NCBI GenBank assembly: GCA_009760855.2
Contig: WPIO01000001.1
Location: forward strand, 7,499,001-7,563,000
Origin: Cristatella mucedo
Taxonomy: Eukaryota; Bryozoa; Phylactolaemata; Cristatellidae
Length of the DNA stretch: 64,000 nt
Reading direction: 5' to 3'
Positions 12,601 through 23,219 of the stretch are shown here, one piece after another; the first letter of the stretch is position 1, and each line of letters begins with the position of its first letter. Below the pieces are notes generated by a model that saw only the letters and a list, made by a program, of their open reading frames with translations, had not been told where the DNA came from and did not search any database. The translations under genes and the position numbers were made by a program.

Positions 12601-15600
12601 AGTACCTCCTGCAGATGTCCTGCATAGTGGCTGGTAGGCTGCTCTTTCAGCCATGTTGCACTAACTTTCTGGGAGCATGGTGCCAGCTATGATTAGCCGA
12701 GATAAGGTTAAGGGATTCTGCTCACCTTTCTCAAAGTTTTGCCCCTTCAGCAATCCTGGCTGTGCCATCGATTTCCTCCCGATGTTTCCTACTGCATGAT
12801 TCGGCTGAACTATCCTATGCAATTCTACAAAACTGTATGCATGCAGGAAATCAACCCAAATCTCAAATCAATCCGGTAGGAATAATATGAGGAAGCAATA
12901 TATATTGTAATTTTTGCATGCAGCCACCTTGGTTAGCCTATTATTTCTAAAAACTCAGAATTGCTTGCATTTTCGCAAGTGGGTTCGGAAAGAGTTGTCG
13001 TTTCCGTTGAGTGGTTTTCGGTAGTACTATCAGAACATGTGGTAGTAAGAATTTTTGGACGTGCCAAGTATCCGCATCTCAAAAAATGCATCTCATTAGA
13101 ATCGGTGTCAGGGTACCTCTGCAAAAAGGCTCAATGTTTGAGACATCCGGTTGTATGCATGCTAAGACATAGGCCAGACCTGGTGTGGGCAAAAATTGAT
13201 TGTGCAAATAGAGCAAGAAACCTGCCATCTAAGTTTCGTACTGGAAAAAAGAGTCGTGGGACCGCATAAAGGGCTGCAGAAGTCTTGGCAAACTCATGAG
13301 TGCCAAAACCGTGGTGATCTAGATGTATCCAAAAGTTTCCATTTAGTTCATGAAGAAGGTACTTCGAAAACCTAGAGAGTTGAGATTTTCACAATGGTGT
13401 ATCCTAAAGAATCCTTTAATTTCTTGTGCATCAGAAAACGCTCGATTGATTTTTTGCATCGTTTTGAACACTGTGGTTGTGCATGCTCGTAATAGCGTGC
13501 TTCAAATACTTGCTTTTGTTGAGAAAATGCTCGACACGGTTGTTCAGCTACATTTGTAGAAGGGTGAGATAATTGGTGCATTCATTAAATCTTATTTTGC
13601 AGTGCTCAGATAGTGCTGCAAATAATATCTTTCGAAAAGTTTGACTATGTTAGAAGCCAGAAATTGCTCCAGATACTGCAAAAGCAGGGTCATTTCGAAT
13701 CATTTTACACCAGGTCGAAGGTGCTAATATGTGAGACTTGTTATAAATATTGCTTATTCATGCGAGTCCAGTGTTCTGGTTAAATTGTGTTGGTCAGCTG
13801 TAATAAAAAATTGAATATTTGAGGTTATATTTCGATCCCCTAGGTGCTCAAATTCTTGTGCGGGTAGGTATGTCCAAAATGCATAATTGCATTTTTATTT
13901 TTCGTGATCATGCTGCAGTAGTAAGTTAGCTACTAGTGGTATGGAATTCAGCTCCCCTCATAATCCCGTTTCGAAGTCTGCTGGTGGAAATCTGTTTGCA
14001 CGACTTCTTAGCCAGGTGGGACAATGCAGCCACTGCGAGACTCCCAGCAACTTGCAAAGTGACCTCGGCATGTCGCCTGTGAGTCAAGGGAAAGACGTGG
14101 GGCAACTTGACACGTGAACGAGCAGCCAGTCTTCGGTTTATCACCACGATTCGATCGTGTGGCCTTGGCTTTTGTCTATGTTGAGGACTTATGGATGCAA
14201 AAATCCAAGATGCTGTGCTAACCTGTGTTACCTTGATATGTGTAAACATGTTGGTTTGTCCAGTTTGTCAGTATTTGTAAATCTCTCGCGTTTATGGTCA
14301 CCTCCGTCAGCCGAGTGGCTCCTATGTTTATATATCCTTCGTCCAATCACTGTAGCAGACAAACTTTCACCTAAGCAAGGTTCAGAGCTCACACTGCACT
14401 CGCAGTCAGGCTGCAGTGTACTCTCCTTCAGGGGCTCTAGAGACACTGGAGGCAGCACAAGAACGAAATGCTAAAATTGTGCAGTATACTAAAACTGTGT
14501 ACTCCGATTGCTGTCTCAAATGCATGCTGCACCTTGTCAGTGGCTGTTAGTGTACTATTTGTTTCTATTTTTGCCTTCTTTTTGTAGGCCCAAGGTGGAG
14601 CCAGTTGTTAGGGAAGCTGATGTTGAGTTCAAGTAAGCATTTGTCTGCTGCGACTTGTGCTAGCTGGAACGCCTGCGACCTCATCCTTTGTGCTCCCATA
14701 ACCGCCGAGGTTGTCATGCACGAGGTTGTGTGATATACCACAGCTTCTAGCCAAGTAATGCTTTGCCTTGCCTTATGCACAACTAATACCACTTACTTTT
14801 GCCTTTGCCTTCACAGATTTCCCGAAACTGCTCCACTAGCCGGCAATGTCTTGCAGTTGGATGAAGTACAGTTCTTTTACACACCTGACAAAATCCTCTT
14901 CAGTGGCGTCAACTTGTCGGCTACTAACACATCAAGGATCTGCATCGTAAGGATACCTGTCTGACTTCTCATGCAGAACTTATCAATGTGACACTCACCT
15001 GTTGCGACACTGTACGGCACACATTTGAGTGATGGAATGTGATGAGAACAGTTTATCTAGATCATTCGATTGATCTCGTAATGTGTGTGGATAAGGTTCG
15101 TGTGCTGCAGCAAAACATCTTGACTGGCTCTTGCTGTTTCAGTGGGTCATCCCATGAAACCAGCTACACAATGTAGGTATTAAATTTATATATACCTGTG
15201 TGTACATGGTCTTTGTATGATCGAAAGCTAGAGATGGTGAAAAGTGGCCAGCATGCAGTGAAGTTGAATTAAACAGAGCTTTCTTGAATCTCACCTTAAT
15301 CCCTATTGTTTGTTCTGATGAAAGGTGTGACCAGCTGAAAATTTGGCTGCACGTGCTGTTACATTATAGTGGAGGCCTGTGGTGTTGGATTCTAACTGCT
15401 CAATCACTTGTTAGCAGAATAAGTGCACCAGAAGAGTAATTGCAGCCGCATGGGTTAAAGCATGCCGGCATGCTAGTGCACATGTGTTACCTCCAAGCTA
15501 ACTTCTCTTGTGAATTCCAAGTCCTCCGAGCAATTGCCTTTTTGTGTGTTCCAAGTTTCATGAATGGCTTTACATGGCATCTTTTAATATTATGTCCGTG

Positions 15601-18600
15601 CATCTCGATCGTGCAGTGCTTCAAGGCTACACTGCTGGATATGCTAGGGCCCTGTTATCCAAACTCGGCTCTCATACAGGATGCGACTTCAGCTCCACCA
15701 GTCAACTTGCCCGACATGCTGCATTTGGGGTTCTGATTAAGCTACTGTCACTTGTAGGGCGTGATGGGGTGGACGTGCTAGTGAGTTTCGTTTGCCAGTG
15801 ATCCTCTGAATATCTGTTAGCTACCTTTGATATACTGTTACCTCTGCTTTTGTAACCGCACACAATTTGTGCGCCTCTTGTGTGCGAGTTGATGCTCGTA
15901 TGCTTTAACTTAACTCTTAACTGGGGCGATACTGCTTTTCATTTTTCAATTGAAATATCTGCGTGCCTACAGGGCTCTTTTAGCTTGGATTTACTAGTAG
16001 CTGTGGCATCATTAGACTCTGCCTGGTCTACTTTCAATTAAAAAAAATTGCAAAAATCCAGACCTTCGTTAGATAGGACACATACAGCCAAACTAGTCCA
16101 CACATTTGCAGCATTGCATCTAAACTTACGTAAACCTACCCTTCCTGGTCTTCCTGCATGTGCAACAATATGTTTAGTAATGGTGCAAAACTTAGCTATC
16201 CTTGTCTGTCGTGGACACTTTGTTCTGTCTAACCTGTGCTAGCTCCCTATTAAACAGCACATCGACTTCATGGTCTTGTCACTCTCAGATTAAATCTCAT
16301 CATTATGTCTTGCACCTCCTTCTGATTCCAACCTACTTACTCAGTGGACCTCGGTTCACACTAGCTGCTCTCCTGAGTCAGCTCATTTAGCTGTTCCTTT
16401 AACTAACTTCAAATCCTTTGGAGGCCTTCCTTCAGCCCTTGTGTTCTTAAAGCCTGGACCTTCCGATTGATAACACGTCGCCCTCTGATTAAGCCATCTG
16501 TAAAAACAAATTGAAAAACCTACCAGTACCTCTCTGTAGAATGCTTCGTCCAAACGATTTGTCCTTTGTGGGATTATGCATGCTGTAGTTGTACATATTA
16601 TTATCACAGCTCGTGTGCTTCCTTTTTCTGCTTCTTGGAATGAAATATAAGGTTCTGCAAAATGCTGTATTATTATTATTATTACTGTTATTGTATTAGG
16701 AGTATGACCTTGCTTTTGCTTGTGAAATGTTTTTCGTAGGTAGATAGCACTATTCTCTGTTACTGGATCTCCTAATGTCGCATGTAATAGGACTGAGCTT
16801 TCGGTATGGAAGGAATGTGGATTATTTGGTGTAGCTGTTTTATTCTACAGATTAACCTTGCGTTGTGACTTTGGAACTGCCACTCCACAGTTATAATTCT
16901 TAGTCAGGTGCTGATTTATTCATGGCATGTGCACAGTTTTGCTTTCAGATTGTGGCCTGTTCATTCTTAATCCGTTCCGGATCTTGCACTGTTCACTTAT
17001 GGGCACTAGTAAATTGTTGTTTTTGTGTATAGCTTTATTTCGGATGGAGATGTTGCCTATATGAATAGGCAAGCATTTGTATTTGCTTTCTAAACGCCAT
17101 GCCTAATCGATGAGTTCAAAATTAAACGTTCGTGCCGTTTGCCAGGTTGGTGAGAATGGTGCCGGCAAGACGACGTTGCTTAAAATACTGCTAGGAGATC
17201 TGACACCTACCAAGGGTCTGCGCCACAGCCATCGCAGCCTGAGGATTGGGTACTTTACTCAGCACCACATCGACCAGCTAGAGCTGAATACTTCATCAGT
17301 TGAGCTGTTAGCTTCCCGATATCCAGGTACGGTCCTACCACCTACCGGCACCAAGTACCATTCCAGATCCTCGAGTTCGTGAGACCTGCGACTTACCACT
17401 GCCTGCAGCTGCCGTGCTATTGCAGCAAATGGAGCTGCCGTGCTATTGCAGCAAATGGTTGGTAGTCTCGAAGTGTGTTGTCTTCCATAGTATGGCATGT
17501 ATCGTCATATGCAAAAATGCTTTTGGTGCAGTCACGGATGAATGCTCAGGCAGCTTACATGATGGCTCATCACGCGACCGTACCGACCTGTTGGCGGCTT
17601 GAAGTAGTGGCCTCACCCCTTTATACGTTTATTTGTGGCAGCCTTCTGAGCAACTCAAGCACTTCGGCCTGCCTGCATCAACACCTCTGCTTCACAGATT
17701 CCTTTAATTTTCCATCATCTGCTCGTGGATGCTGTTGCTCATGCTGCTTCTTTCATCCTGACAAAGCATCTTCTCCTTCATACTTTTCACGATCACCTTG
17801 TCTCCCTCACCCTTACTCAACTCCTCCCAAAAGCCAAAGCAGAAGTTACACTCACCGTGCTATGATTGGGGAGGACAGGACAGTTGCTAAGATGCTTGCT
17901 TTAGATGCCGGTGAGGAGGTCTGGGTTGAACTCTGAAGACCTTTGCAACATTGGTTTCCTCTGTGGCTGTCTTTATGCATTACGACCCCAGTTGTTTGCG
18001 CAGCCTCGTTTTTCCGACCCAGTTTGGGCATGTTTGCTTTTGCTTCTCTAATATTGTTTGTAACTCAGGTCTCATTCTGTGAGACTGTTTAAAGCAGCCC
18101 CATCGTGTGGTTATTTAAACCTACTGCTGTGACCATCAGATTCCTGCATATCACGCACTATGAATTACATGCTGTGGCATGAGCCCTTGGTTTTAACCTC
18201 AGAAGGAAAGTTGCTCCCTTTTCTCAACCCAGGTCGAGGGTTCGAGTCCTGCAGTGAGCGATCCTTTATTGACTATTGCAATAGGTGGTGATAGCCCCTG
18301 AAGGATCGTCTGCCGATATATAAATGAGGCTGCTAAATCGGCTTACCTTTTTTCTATTGACCTACCGTATGCATTTCTGTTAGTTTTTTTTAGCCTATCT
18401 CCACGCATCCCGGAAATGCTTGTTGTTCCTGCAGCACTCGTTCAGTTTGGACGGTGCCAGCAAAGACAGCATGTCGACGGTGGCCCGGGTTAAGCTGCAC
18501 TGTCAGTTGGCCTTGCCATCCTATGCTGATACCTTGTTTACAGTCTTAGTTTGACGATCAATGTTACAATGAGGCCACAGTACAATGGCTATGTTAAGGA

Positions 18601-20227
18601 AGTGCTTAAAAGACTTGTTTAAGTTTCTGCTCGTTTGTTCTAGGTCTTCCAATGGAGCACTATAGGAGTATACTTGGCTCATTCGAGCTGTCTGGTGACG
18701 TTGCACTTCGCACTGTGGCATCATTGTCTGGTGGACAGAAAAGTCGGGTCGCATTTTCTTTGATGACAATGCAAAGGTATGGTAAAGGGCAAGGAAGTTG
18801 CTGCTGCAATTTGTGCAAATGCCTGTGATGTCTATCGTCTATCTCTAAAAGCGACTTGTAGAAAAAGTCAGCGAAACCTCTAATGTCTTAAGCTATATTT
18901 TTGTAGCCCAAATTTCCTCATCTTGGACGAGCCGACTAATCATCTCGACGTCGAAACAGTTGAAGCTCTAGGCAAGGCACTTGAGAAATTTCAGGTGAGA
19001 GCCATCTAACCTCTGTACTTGTAACCCGAGCACAAGGCGTACATGTTGAGACCAGCGTGTTTAACTAGGAAGCTTCTAGTTGTTTGCAACTTTCGAGTCT
19101 TTGCAAACTATTTTCAAATGACTGATCCGTGACTTGGTGTTTGTGACACGTGGTAACAGCCTAGAGGCTAGAAGCAGTGAGCGAGCGCTTTATCCTTCTG
19201 TTATCGAATGCATGTTGCTCGATATGTAAGGTTGTAACCTACACAGCACTATTTGCTTAGCCATGACCACATGCCCGTGCACAAATCAGACTTCGACTGT
19301 TGCTAATACGTACTCAGCTGATGGTAATGACTGGTTATCTTTACTATAGCAGTAGACTGTAGGTTGCTGTGCTGTGACAGCTACTGAGCATCTAAAACCA
19401 GGCTGGCTGGTGTGATGCCTTGAAATCACTGCATGGCAACTGCCGATTGCTGGCAGATCTCCAATGTCACTTGTCAAGGGACTTGTTGGAAAAACTTTAT
19501 AGTGTCTGAAGTGTGTGTGTGTGTGTGCGTGCACACGAACATGTGTGCATACAAACTCACTCTTTGAATGCACACTCAAATTGTGTACCTCCGTGATTTA
19601 TCCTCCACGTGCTTAACTAGTCTTGGAAGGTACGTGTTGTCAATAGCTCTGCTAGCTTTTGTGACTTGAATCCACCAGCAGACCTTGGGATCTGTGTGTT
19701 TTAACTTACCCAGCCCATTCCCGACTCATGTGCGTGCACATATCAAAACGTATTCATCTGGATTTCACGAAACACATGGTAGTATGCTACTTCCCCCGTA
19801 GATAAGTCCTGAGTGTACAAACCCCCACATACGTACCCTGTAAATGTTGGGTAATGTGAGCTGCATTAGCATGGTGGAGGTGTTGGAAAATTGTGAGGTT
19901 TGAGTGAACTTTTAGCTAACCCGATCGAGTTGTAATATGCACCCTATTATCATTTTGTCACCTATACCGTCCAAGCAACTGGCGAATTTGGCTACCGGAA
20001 TTGTTAGTGGTCCCTGACCACTTTGAACTTGGTCGGTTTCGTGCTGCATATCCCTGTTGTTTCTCTTTTAGGGTGGCGTTATTTTGGTGTCACACGACGA
20101 GCGGATGATAAGAAGCCTGTGCAAGGAGCTGTGGGTCTGCTCTGGAGGCCGTGTGGCAACCCTCGAGGGTGGCATCGACGAGTACAGGCGTCTTGTTGAG
20201 AAAGAGATAGCCAGTTCGGCACGTTAG
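63..20227 (+). CDS. ABCF3: ABCF3, ATP-binding cassette sub-family F member 3 (3' part, 10 exons)
   Basis: ABC-F proteins are soluble twin-ATPase proteins without membrane segments; relatives (yeast Gcn20, human ABCF3) act in translation-linked signalling in the cytosol. Exons joined: 63-167, 4774-4929, 11412-11907, 12106-12182, 14588-14632, 14817-14946, 17146-17326, 18644-18776, 18907-18994, 20072-20227; every junction is AG/GT and keeps frame. The product in the window is 521 residues. NBD1 shows Walker [10 protein letters not shown], signature FSGGW, Walker [10 protein letters not shown] and H-loop SHDRSF. An ABC-F linker follows ([19 protein letters not shown]). NBD2 shows [29 protein letters not shown] and SHDER. 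It ends ...IASSAR-stop, slightly shorter than human at the C terminus. Compared with the human protein (about 709 residues) some 185 N-terminal residues are upstream of the window. Introns are up to 6.5 kb and full of LINE/SINE debris. No AATAAA was seen in the 700 bases after the stop. Paralogues ABCF1/ABCF2 fit the residues less well. Confidence 0.95.
495..650 (+). repeat. tRNA-derived SINE-A copy
   Basis: Head with palindrome GACCTCGGTTCCGAGGTC and B box GGTTCGAATCC, body TTTATTGCCACTGCAAGTGG, TAAAGGCTC and end GAGGCTGCTAAATCAGCT. Nine copies of this body occur in the window. Confidence 0.8.
1290..1930 (+). repeat. Old L2-type LINE copy, 5' portion (split by a younger insertion)
   Basis: Degraded RT reading frames: traces of [29 protein letters not shown] and [13 protein letters not shown] (catalytic YADD changed to YAGD). 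It resumes after 3465 beyond the young copy. Lies in the first ABCF3 intron of the window. Confidence 0.75.
1931..1935 (+). repeat. Target-site duplication (ATCTG), left
   Basis: ATCTG here and at 3460-3464 flanks the young LINE; the host sequence in another old copy (near 37376) reads straight through GTAGCATCTGCA. Confidence 0.7.
1936..3459 (+). mobile_element. Young 5'-truncated L2-type LINE (RT C-terminal part, 3' UTR, ATT tail)
   Basis: Non-LTR retrotransposon reverse transcriptase. Seen: [48 protein letters not shown], the catalytic FYADDTQLY, then [12 protein letters not shown] and the thumb [14 protein letters not shown] and [15 protein letters not shown], ending near 3233. The frame breaks near 2754, where one base is missing relative to the sister copy at 6570-7661, so it is inactive. 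No endonuclease remains (5' truncation). The 3' UTR has a hairpin at 3396-3435 and a short (ATT)n tail, typical of L2/CR1 elements. Confidence 0.9.
3396..3435 (+). other. 3' hairpin of the L2 family
   Basis: AAAGCGCC (3396-3403) pairs perfectly with GGCGCTTT (3428-3435); an inner AGAGA/TCTCT stem leaves the loop GTAAGT. The same design ends nearly every L2 fragment in the window and the SINE-B copies. It is the likely recognition site of the element's RT. Confidence 0.75.
3460..4290 (+). repeat. Old L2-type LINE copy, 3' portion
   Basis: Continuation of the interrupted copy: [12 protein letters not shown]-like thumb traces, [15 protein letters not shown], and a 3' UTR with CATGCTGATG blocks. 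It contains an antisense tRNA-like stretch at 4085-4165. Confidence 0.65.
4085..4165 (-). repeat. tRNA-derived half element (A-box only)
   Basis: On the - strand CGCTCAATCGGTAGAGCAC is a clear pol III A box with a D-arm; the T-arm half is absent. A truncated tRNA-SINE or tRNA remnant inserted in L2 sequence. Confidence 0.4.
4774..4929 (+). CDS. ABCF3: ABCF3 exon, NBD1 Q-loop region (VEQEVVGDD)
   Basis: Acceptor TGCATTTCAG, donor CCAA/GTACGT. It encodes [19 protein letters not shown], the ABCF3-typical HVEQEVAGDDT segment, then a charged helix ([17 protein letters not shown]). Both ends are in phase 2 and fit the neighbouring exons. Confidence 0.93.
4930..6560. other. ABCF3 intron, no recognised element
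   Basis: Unique-looking AT-rich sequence; short ORFs have no recognisable motifs. Confidence 0.5.
6570..7661 (-). mobile_element. Second young 5'-truncated L2-type LINE, reverse orientation
   Basis: An open frame at 6819-7574 (-) encodes [61 protein letters not shown] and [17 protein letters not shown], then the same 3' UTR, hairpin and (ATT)n tail (AAT run at 6569-6603). It differs from 1936-3459 by only scattered substitutions. CTTGTA at 6564-6569 and 7662-7667 is a likely target duplication. Truncated upstream of the YADD motif. Confidence 0.9.
7790..7945 (+). repeat. SINE-A copy, diverged
   Basis: Shows GAGTTTGACTCCTGC (B-box relic), GCGATTCTTTATTGCC, AGCAAGTGGTGACGGTAGCC and GAGGCTTTACAAT, as in the other SINE-A copies. 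Confidence 0.65.
8470..9790 (-). mobile_element. Decayed L2-type LINE of a second lineage
   Basis: Fragments read on the - strand: [92 protein letters not shown] and [12 protein letters not shown]. Frameshifted and inactive. Residues differ consistently from the dominant family (for example [20 protein letters not shown]), so it is a separate subfamily. Confidence 0.8.
10120..10430 (-). repeat. L2 3'-end fragment
   Basis: On the - strand: FGNSASSYAP-like then [19 protein letters not shown], followed by the tail TGAAGTGCCTAGAAAGAT. Degraded. Confidence 0.6.
10440..11411. other. ABCF3 intron, no recognised element
   Basis: Only short ORFs and homopolymer runs (C run near 10561, T run near 10738); nothing identifiable. 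Confidence 0.5.
11412..11907 (+). CDS. ABCF3: ABCF3 long exon, NBD1 signature to H-loop
   Basis: Acceptor CGTTGACAG, donor ATCCAG/GTGTGC; 496 nt, the longest exon. It carries [39 protein letters not shown] and the start of the inter-domain linker ([14 protein letters not shown]). The exon is markedly GC-richer than the introns, with C/G at third positions; that bias also keeps the antisense frame open, which explains an overlapping reverse ORF that is not a gene. Confidence 0.95.
12106..12182 (+). CDS. ABCF3: ABCF3 exon, inter-domain linker helix
   Basis: Acceptor TTGTGCAG, donor AAACT/GTAAGT. It encodes [19 protein letters not shown] and KLKLLDK, the highly conserved ABC-F linker. Confidence 0.94.
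12950..13760 (+). repeat. Unclassified interspersed repeat, copy 1
   Basis: Shares ordered blocks with 54890-55610: TTTGAGACATCCGGTT, GCCAGACC, AGTCTTGG(C/T)AAA, TTGGTGCATTCATTAAATCT and TTTTGCAGTGCTC, in the same order and similar spacing. No coding or tRNA features seen. Confidence 0.55.
13770..14587. other. ABCF3 intron, no recognised element
   Basis: No repeat family or conserved ORF recognised. Confidence 0.45.
14588..14632 (+). CDS. ABCF3: ABCF3 45-nt micro-exon between NBDs
   Basis: Acceptor TTTTTGTAG, donor TTCAA/GTAAGC. It encodes [14 protein letters not shown], matching the variable linker (human LPELKPVDKESEVVMKF). The phase fits both neighbours. Confidence 0.88.
14817..14946 (+). 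CDS. ABCF3: ABCF3 exon, start of NBD2
   Basis: Acceptor CCTTCACAG, donor GCATC/GTAAGG. It encodes [20 protein letters not shown] and then [14 protein letters not shown] up to SRICI, directly before the second P-loop. Confidence 0.92.
14947..16030. other. ABCF3 intron, no recognised element
   Basis: ORFs near 15440-15800 have no motif I recognise. Confidence 0.45.
16040..16700 (+). repeat. Old L2-type LINE 3' fragment
   Basis: Traces [27 protein letters not shown] and LVCRGH, a CATGCTGTAG block and an (ATT)n tail near 16670-16690. Confidence 0.65.
17146..17326 (+). CDS. ABCF3: ABCF3 exon with NBD2 Walker A
   Basis: Acceptor TTTGCCAG, donor CCAG/GTACGG. It opens with [19 protein letters not shown] (second Walker A) and continues to [15 protein letters not shown] and VELLASRYP, the NBD2 Q-loop region. 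Confidence 0.95.
18190..18346 (+). repeat. SINE-A copy
   Basis: B box GGTTCGAGTCC, GAGCGATCCTTTATTGAC, TAGGTGGTGATAGCCCCTGA and ATGAGGCTGCTAAATCGGCT. Confidence 0.75.
18644..18776 (+). CDS. ABCF3: ABCF3 exon with NBD2 signature motif
   Basis: Acceptor TTGTTCTAG, donor CAAAG/GTATGG. It encodes [20 protein letters not shown] and then [13 protein letters not shown], the ABC signature. Confidence 0.95.
18907..18994 (+). CDS. ABCF3: ABCF3 exon with NBD2 Walker B
   Basis: Acceptor TTTTTGTAG, donor TTTCAG/GTGAGA. It encodes [20 protein letters not shown], the second Walker B with its D-loop. Confidence 0.95.
18995..20071. other. Last ABCF3 intron, no recognised element
   Basis: A short (GT) run at about 19510; otherwise nothing recognised. 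Confidence 0.45.
20072..20227 (+). CDS. ABCF3: ABCF3 terminal exon
   Basis: Acceptor TCTCTTTTAG. It opens [20 protein letters not shown] (H-loop SHDER), then WVCSGGRV and [10 protein letters not shown], with a TAG stop at 20225-20227. Confidence 0.95.
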   Translation, partial: GGVILVSHDERMIRSLCKELWVCSGGRVATLEGGIDEYRRLVEKEIASSAR

Positions 20228-21895
20228 CATCCATGGTGCTTCTGCTGCAGTGCCAGCGGCAGTCTTAGCACTGACATCAATAGCCACCGTGTTCGAAGGC
20301 TTCGTGCTGGGCTCCACTGGACTTTCTCGTGTGAAAGGCATCTCCTGCTGTGCTGGTGCTTCTCTGTCTTGTGCAAATGACAGTGTCATATGTCATGCCA
20401 TTGGTGACTAAGTTGTGTCTCCCAATATGTGCACTAGCCCATGACGTCCATACTACGTGTTGGGAAAGACTTGTTCTTCCTATTTGCAGCCACTCTTTGC
20501 CTGCCGAAGGCCTGCACCCTGCTTTCGAAGACTGACTGCAGTATATCACCAAAAGTGCAATTACATATGTACCCAACTGGCTTTATTTAGTCTTAAGTCT
20601 ACAGTTAGTTGACCGGTTTTCATTCTGTGGGTTTGTAATCCTTGACATAGCTAGGATTTTGCTGAAGCTTGACTTAACGCCGGCCTTGGTGGATCACACA
20701 GCCTGTATGTTCGACGGCTACCGGTTTGGATCAAACTAGGTATATGACTCAAGCATTCCAGCCCCGTTCGATGGAATGCTTGCCCTACTATGCAAAATCG
20801 TGCTGTTTTATATAAGAAGCAGTGACTCTCATAACTGATACTGTGGACATGTGCAACTATAGGAATATATAGAACCTGAGGATATACCACAGAAAGTGTT
20901 TTACTCTTGCTGGGTGTGTTTTTTCTTTTCCTATACCGATCCTTTAATCGTTAACCCACAGACATTACTAGTTATTACTTGGCTTTAACGTGCTTTCCGT
21001 TTCTAGCAGTCGAGCTTGATCCCCCAGCCACGTCAGTGTAAGTAAATGAGCAATCGAATTGAGGGGATCGCATGCACGTTAGCCTGCAAGGAGTAGACTA
21101 TCAAGCTTCCTGGGCTGACCATTTTAAAATTGGATGTACTGTAAAGATAATATCTAATTCAATTATATAGAGCCCCGAGATAACTTAATCTGTTTCTAGA
21201 CTCGTAGCATATGCCCCAGAGCCAGTTTTCAACCAAACAACCTTGGGACGTCTAGCATGAGACTAGGTCCATCCAGGTTTCGTTTACTTCGAGCAGAAAC
21301 GATCCCGCGATCTCTAGCTTTCCGGGAAACTCCGAAACTATACTGCATTTAACACAGAGCCTAAAGCCCTAGCCTTGAATTGGCACTTGCATACTCGAGC
21401 CGAATTCCAGTGTACTACCTTCATGCAAGTTCATGGATGTAATTAGGCACCGAGCTGCAGTGTGTTATGCAACATACGATGGACATAGAAGCGGACTACA
21501 TCAACATATAATCAATCCCCTTCGGCGATTGAAAATCTTAGCTCACGATTCTGTTATTTGATGATGGTGCTTTAATGAGAGCCTACAAAGTAGTGGCACT
21601 CGCAATGGATAAATAGCGAACCTGCCCGGCAACAGAAGTATCTTCGAGCCCCCAAGTTCTTAGCAGCCACCTAAGTTTCTAGCCGCTTGTTCAATAATGA
21701 ATCTGTAATAACTTTGTCATAACCGCTTGGAAAACGACAGATTATTTGGCTTTCAGATATATGTATAACTAGATTGGCTTTCTAAATTGTATAGTTGCAG
21801 AGTAAAGTTGTAGGGCTAGTTATGCATCTCTGGCCTGCCGTTGTGTGGGGCTAAGAAATATGTCCATTGTATATAATAAGCTATGAAATGCAGGC
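20228..21895. other. Region downstream of ABCF3, no recognised gene
   Basis: Contains the ABCF3 3' UTR of unknown length. No convincing ORF. Confidence 0.45.
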
Positions 21896-21904
21896 TAATG
21901 AGAG

Positions 21905-22570
21905 ATAACAATAATAATGACATTTGTTTAGAGCCCTAAGAGAACTCGATCTCTTTCTAGGTACTTCACGTAAGTATGTTGTAAAGAAGCCTGTCAACAT
22001 GGCTAGTGATATGCATACATGCATATTATAAGCTCATAAGCAGACTTTGGACAATTCACGGGTGTGTTAGCTTCTATTCAAGTATCGGCAAGTCTGGGGA
22101 TGTTATAACGCCAGTCGGAAGTGAGCTCCCTGCTAGTGAGCAGGTGAACTGACCGCGCTGTTTCCGATGGTTTAAGTTTCCTTGGAAGCATAACTCAACT
22201 ACTTGATTCTGAAGAGCATGCGATACGATTCGAAGCCTGATTAGGATACTTAGGCCAAAGCAAGAGAATGGCAAAGCCTTAAGATGACTTACAGAACCTT
22301 GAGGTAATGGATTGTTTGATGGGTAAGTCAGAACAGGTCGGCGAGAACTGTAGACAGACTAACCAAGCAGAAGAGTTCTGCAGTAACAAGTATCTTATCG
22401 CAGGTCTCATTCTTGCCTTCGCAATCAGTGTGATACCGGAGTCTGTCACAAATACAAGGACCAGCTTAGGTGCGGTATCCTTATCGAAGAGGACAAGCGA
22501 CAGGGCTCGAGCGTACACCTCAGCCAAACCTCGGTTAGGACGAGCACCTAACTCCTAGGCTCTCAAGGTT
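21905..22570 (-). repeat. Old L2-type LINE 3' fragment
   Basis: AATAATAATGA tail, then on the - strand AAGTACCTAGAAAGAGATCG and thumb traces (LFDKDTAPKLVLVFVT, LLLQNSSAWLVCLQFSPTCS). Heavily decayed. Confidence 0.65.
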
Positions 22571-23134
22571 GTCCCTACCTCGGAGGACACATTAATGAAT
22601 GGATAATTGTAGGGCCTGTTGACAATGTCGTCAGCAACCGCCGCGAGGTTATCCAGTCAGTCCGGTGCAGAATGGACAGAAAGCGAACATGACGAGGTAC
22701 GCCGCAGGGTCGCCGTAGCTGGAGCTTCGAGAGGCACTCTGCCGGATTGCATGAAGACGCAACCCGAGATACGACGGCCAAGTCCGCTATAAGTTGTATC
22801 AGTATGTAACTCCGCTTGTAAGTTCACAAAGCCCGACCGACTAAAAGATTGTTAGTTATGCTTGTGAACTTCTAATTTAAAGTTATATTATATACTTACT
22901 ACATATCATATTTCATTTCTATTTTACTTGTACAGAACGTACATTCTACGTGTACAGCAGCACAAATTTTTCACGGTATAGTCGTGCGTTTTAAGTGCTC
23001 TGATGTTACTTATCTTGCCAGCGATGCCTACCTGTTATCGTTGACTCCGCGACCATATTTCTTATTCATTGCTAACCAAGCTTGAGGTTAGAATGAACGC
23101 AGTCAAATCGAATCCATGAGCGGCAATTATGCTC

Positions 23135-23141
23135 AAAAAAA
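23135..23141 (-). terminator. Pol III terminator of tRNA-Lys
   Basis: Seven T on the - strand a few bases past the tRNA 3' end, the standard pol III stop. Confidence 0.85.
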
Positions 23142-23146
23142 TCACG

Positions 23147-23219
23147 CGCCCAACGTGGGGCTCGAACCCACGACCCTGAGATTAAGAGTCTCATGCTCTA
23201 CCGACTGAGCTAGCCGGGC
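23147..23219 (-). tRNA. tRNA-Lys: tRNA-Lys(CTT)
   Basis: A 73-nt cloverleaf on the - strand. Acceptor stem GCCCGGC pairs with GTTGGGC (two G-T wobbles). A box TAGCTCAGTCGGTAGAGCA, anticodon loop ACTCTTAATC with CTT, and B box GGTTCGAGCCC are all intact. No intron, no encoded CCA. A T7 run eight bases after the 3' end ends transcription. Unlike the SINE heads nearby, all stems pair, so this is a working gene by sequence. It lies between ABCF3 and UFSP1. Confidence 0.97.
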
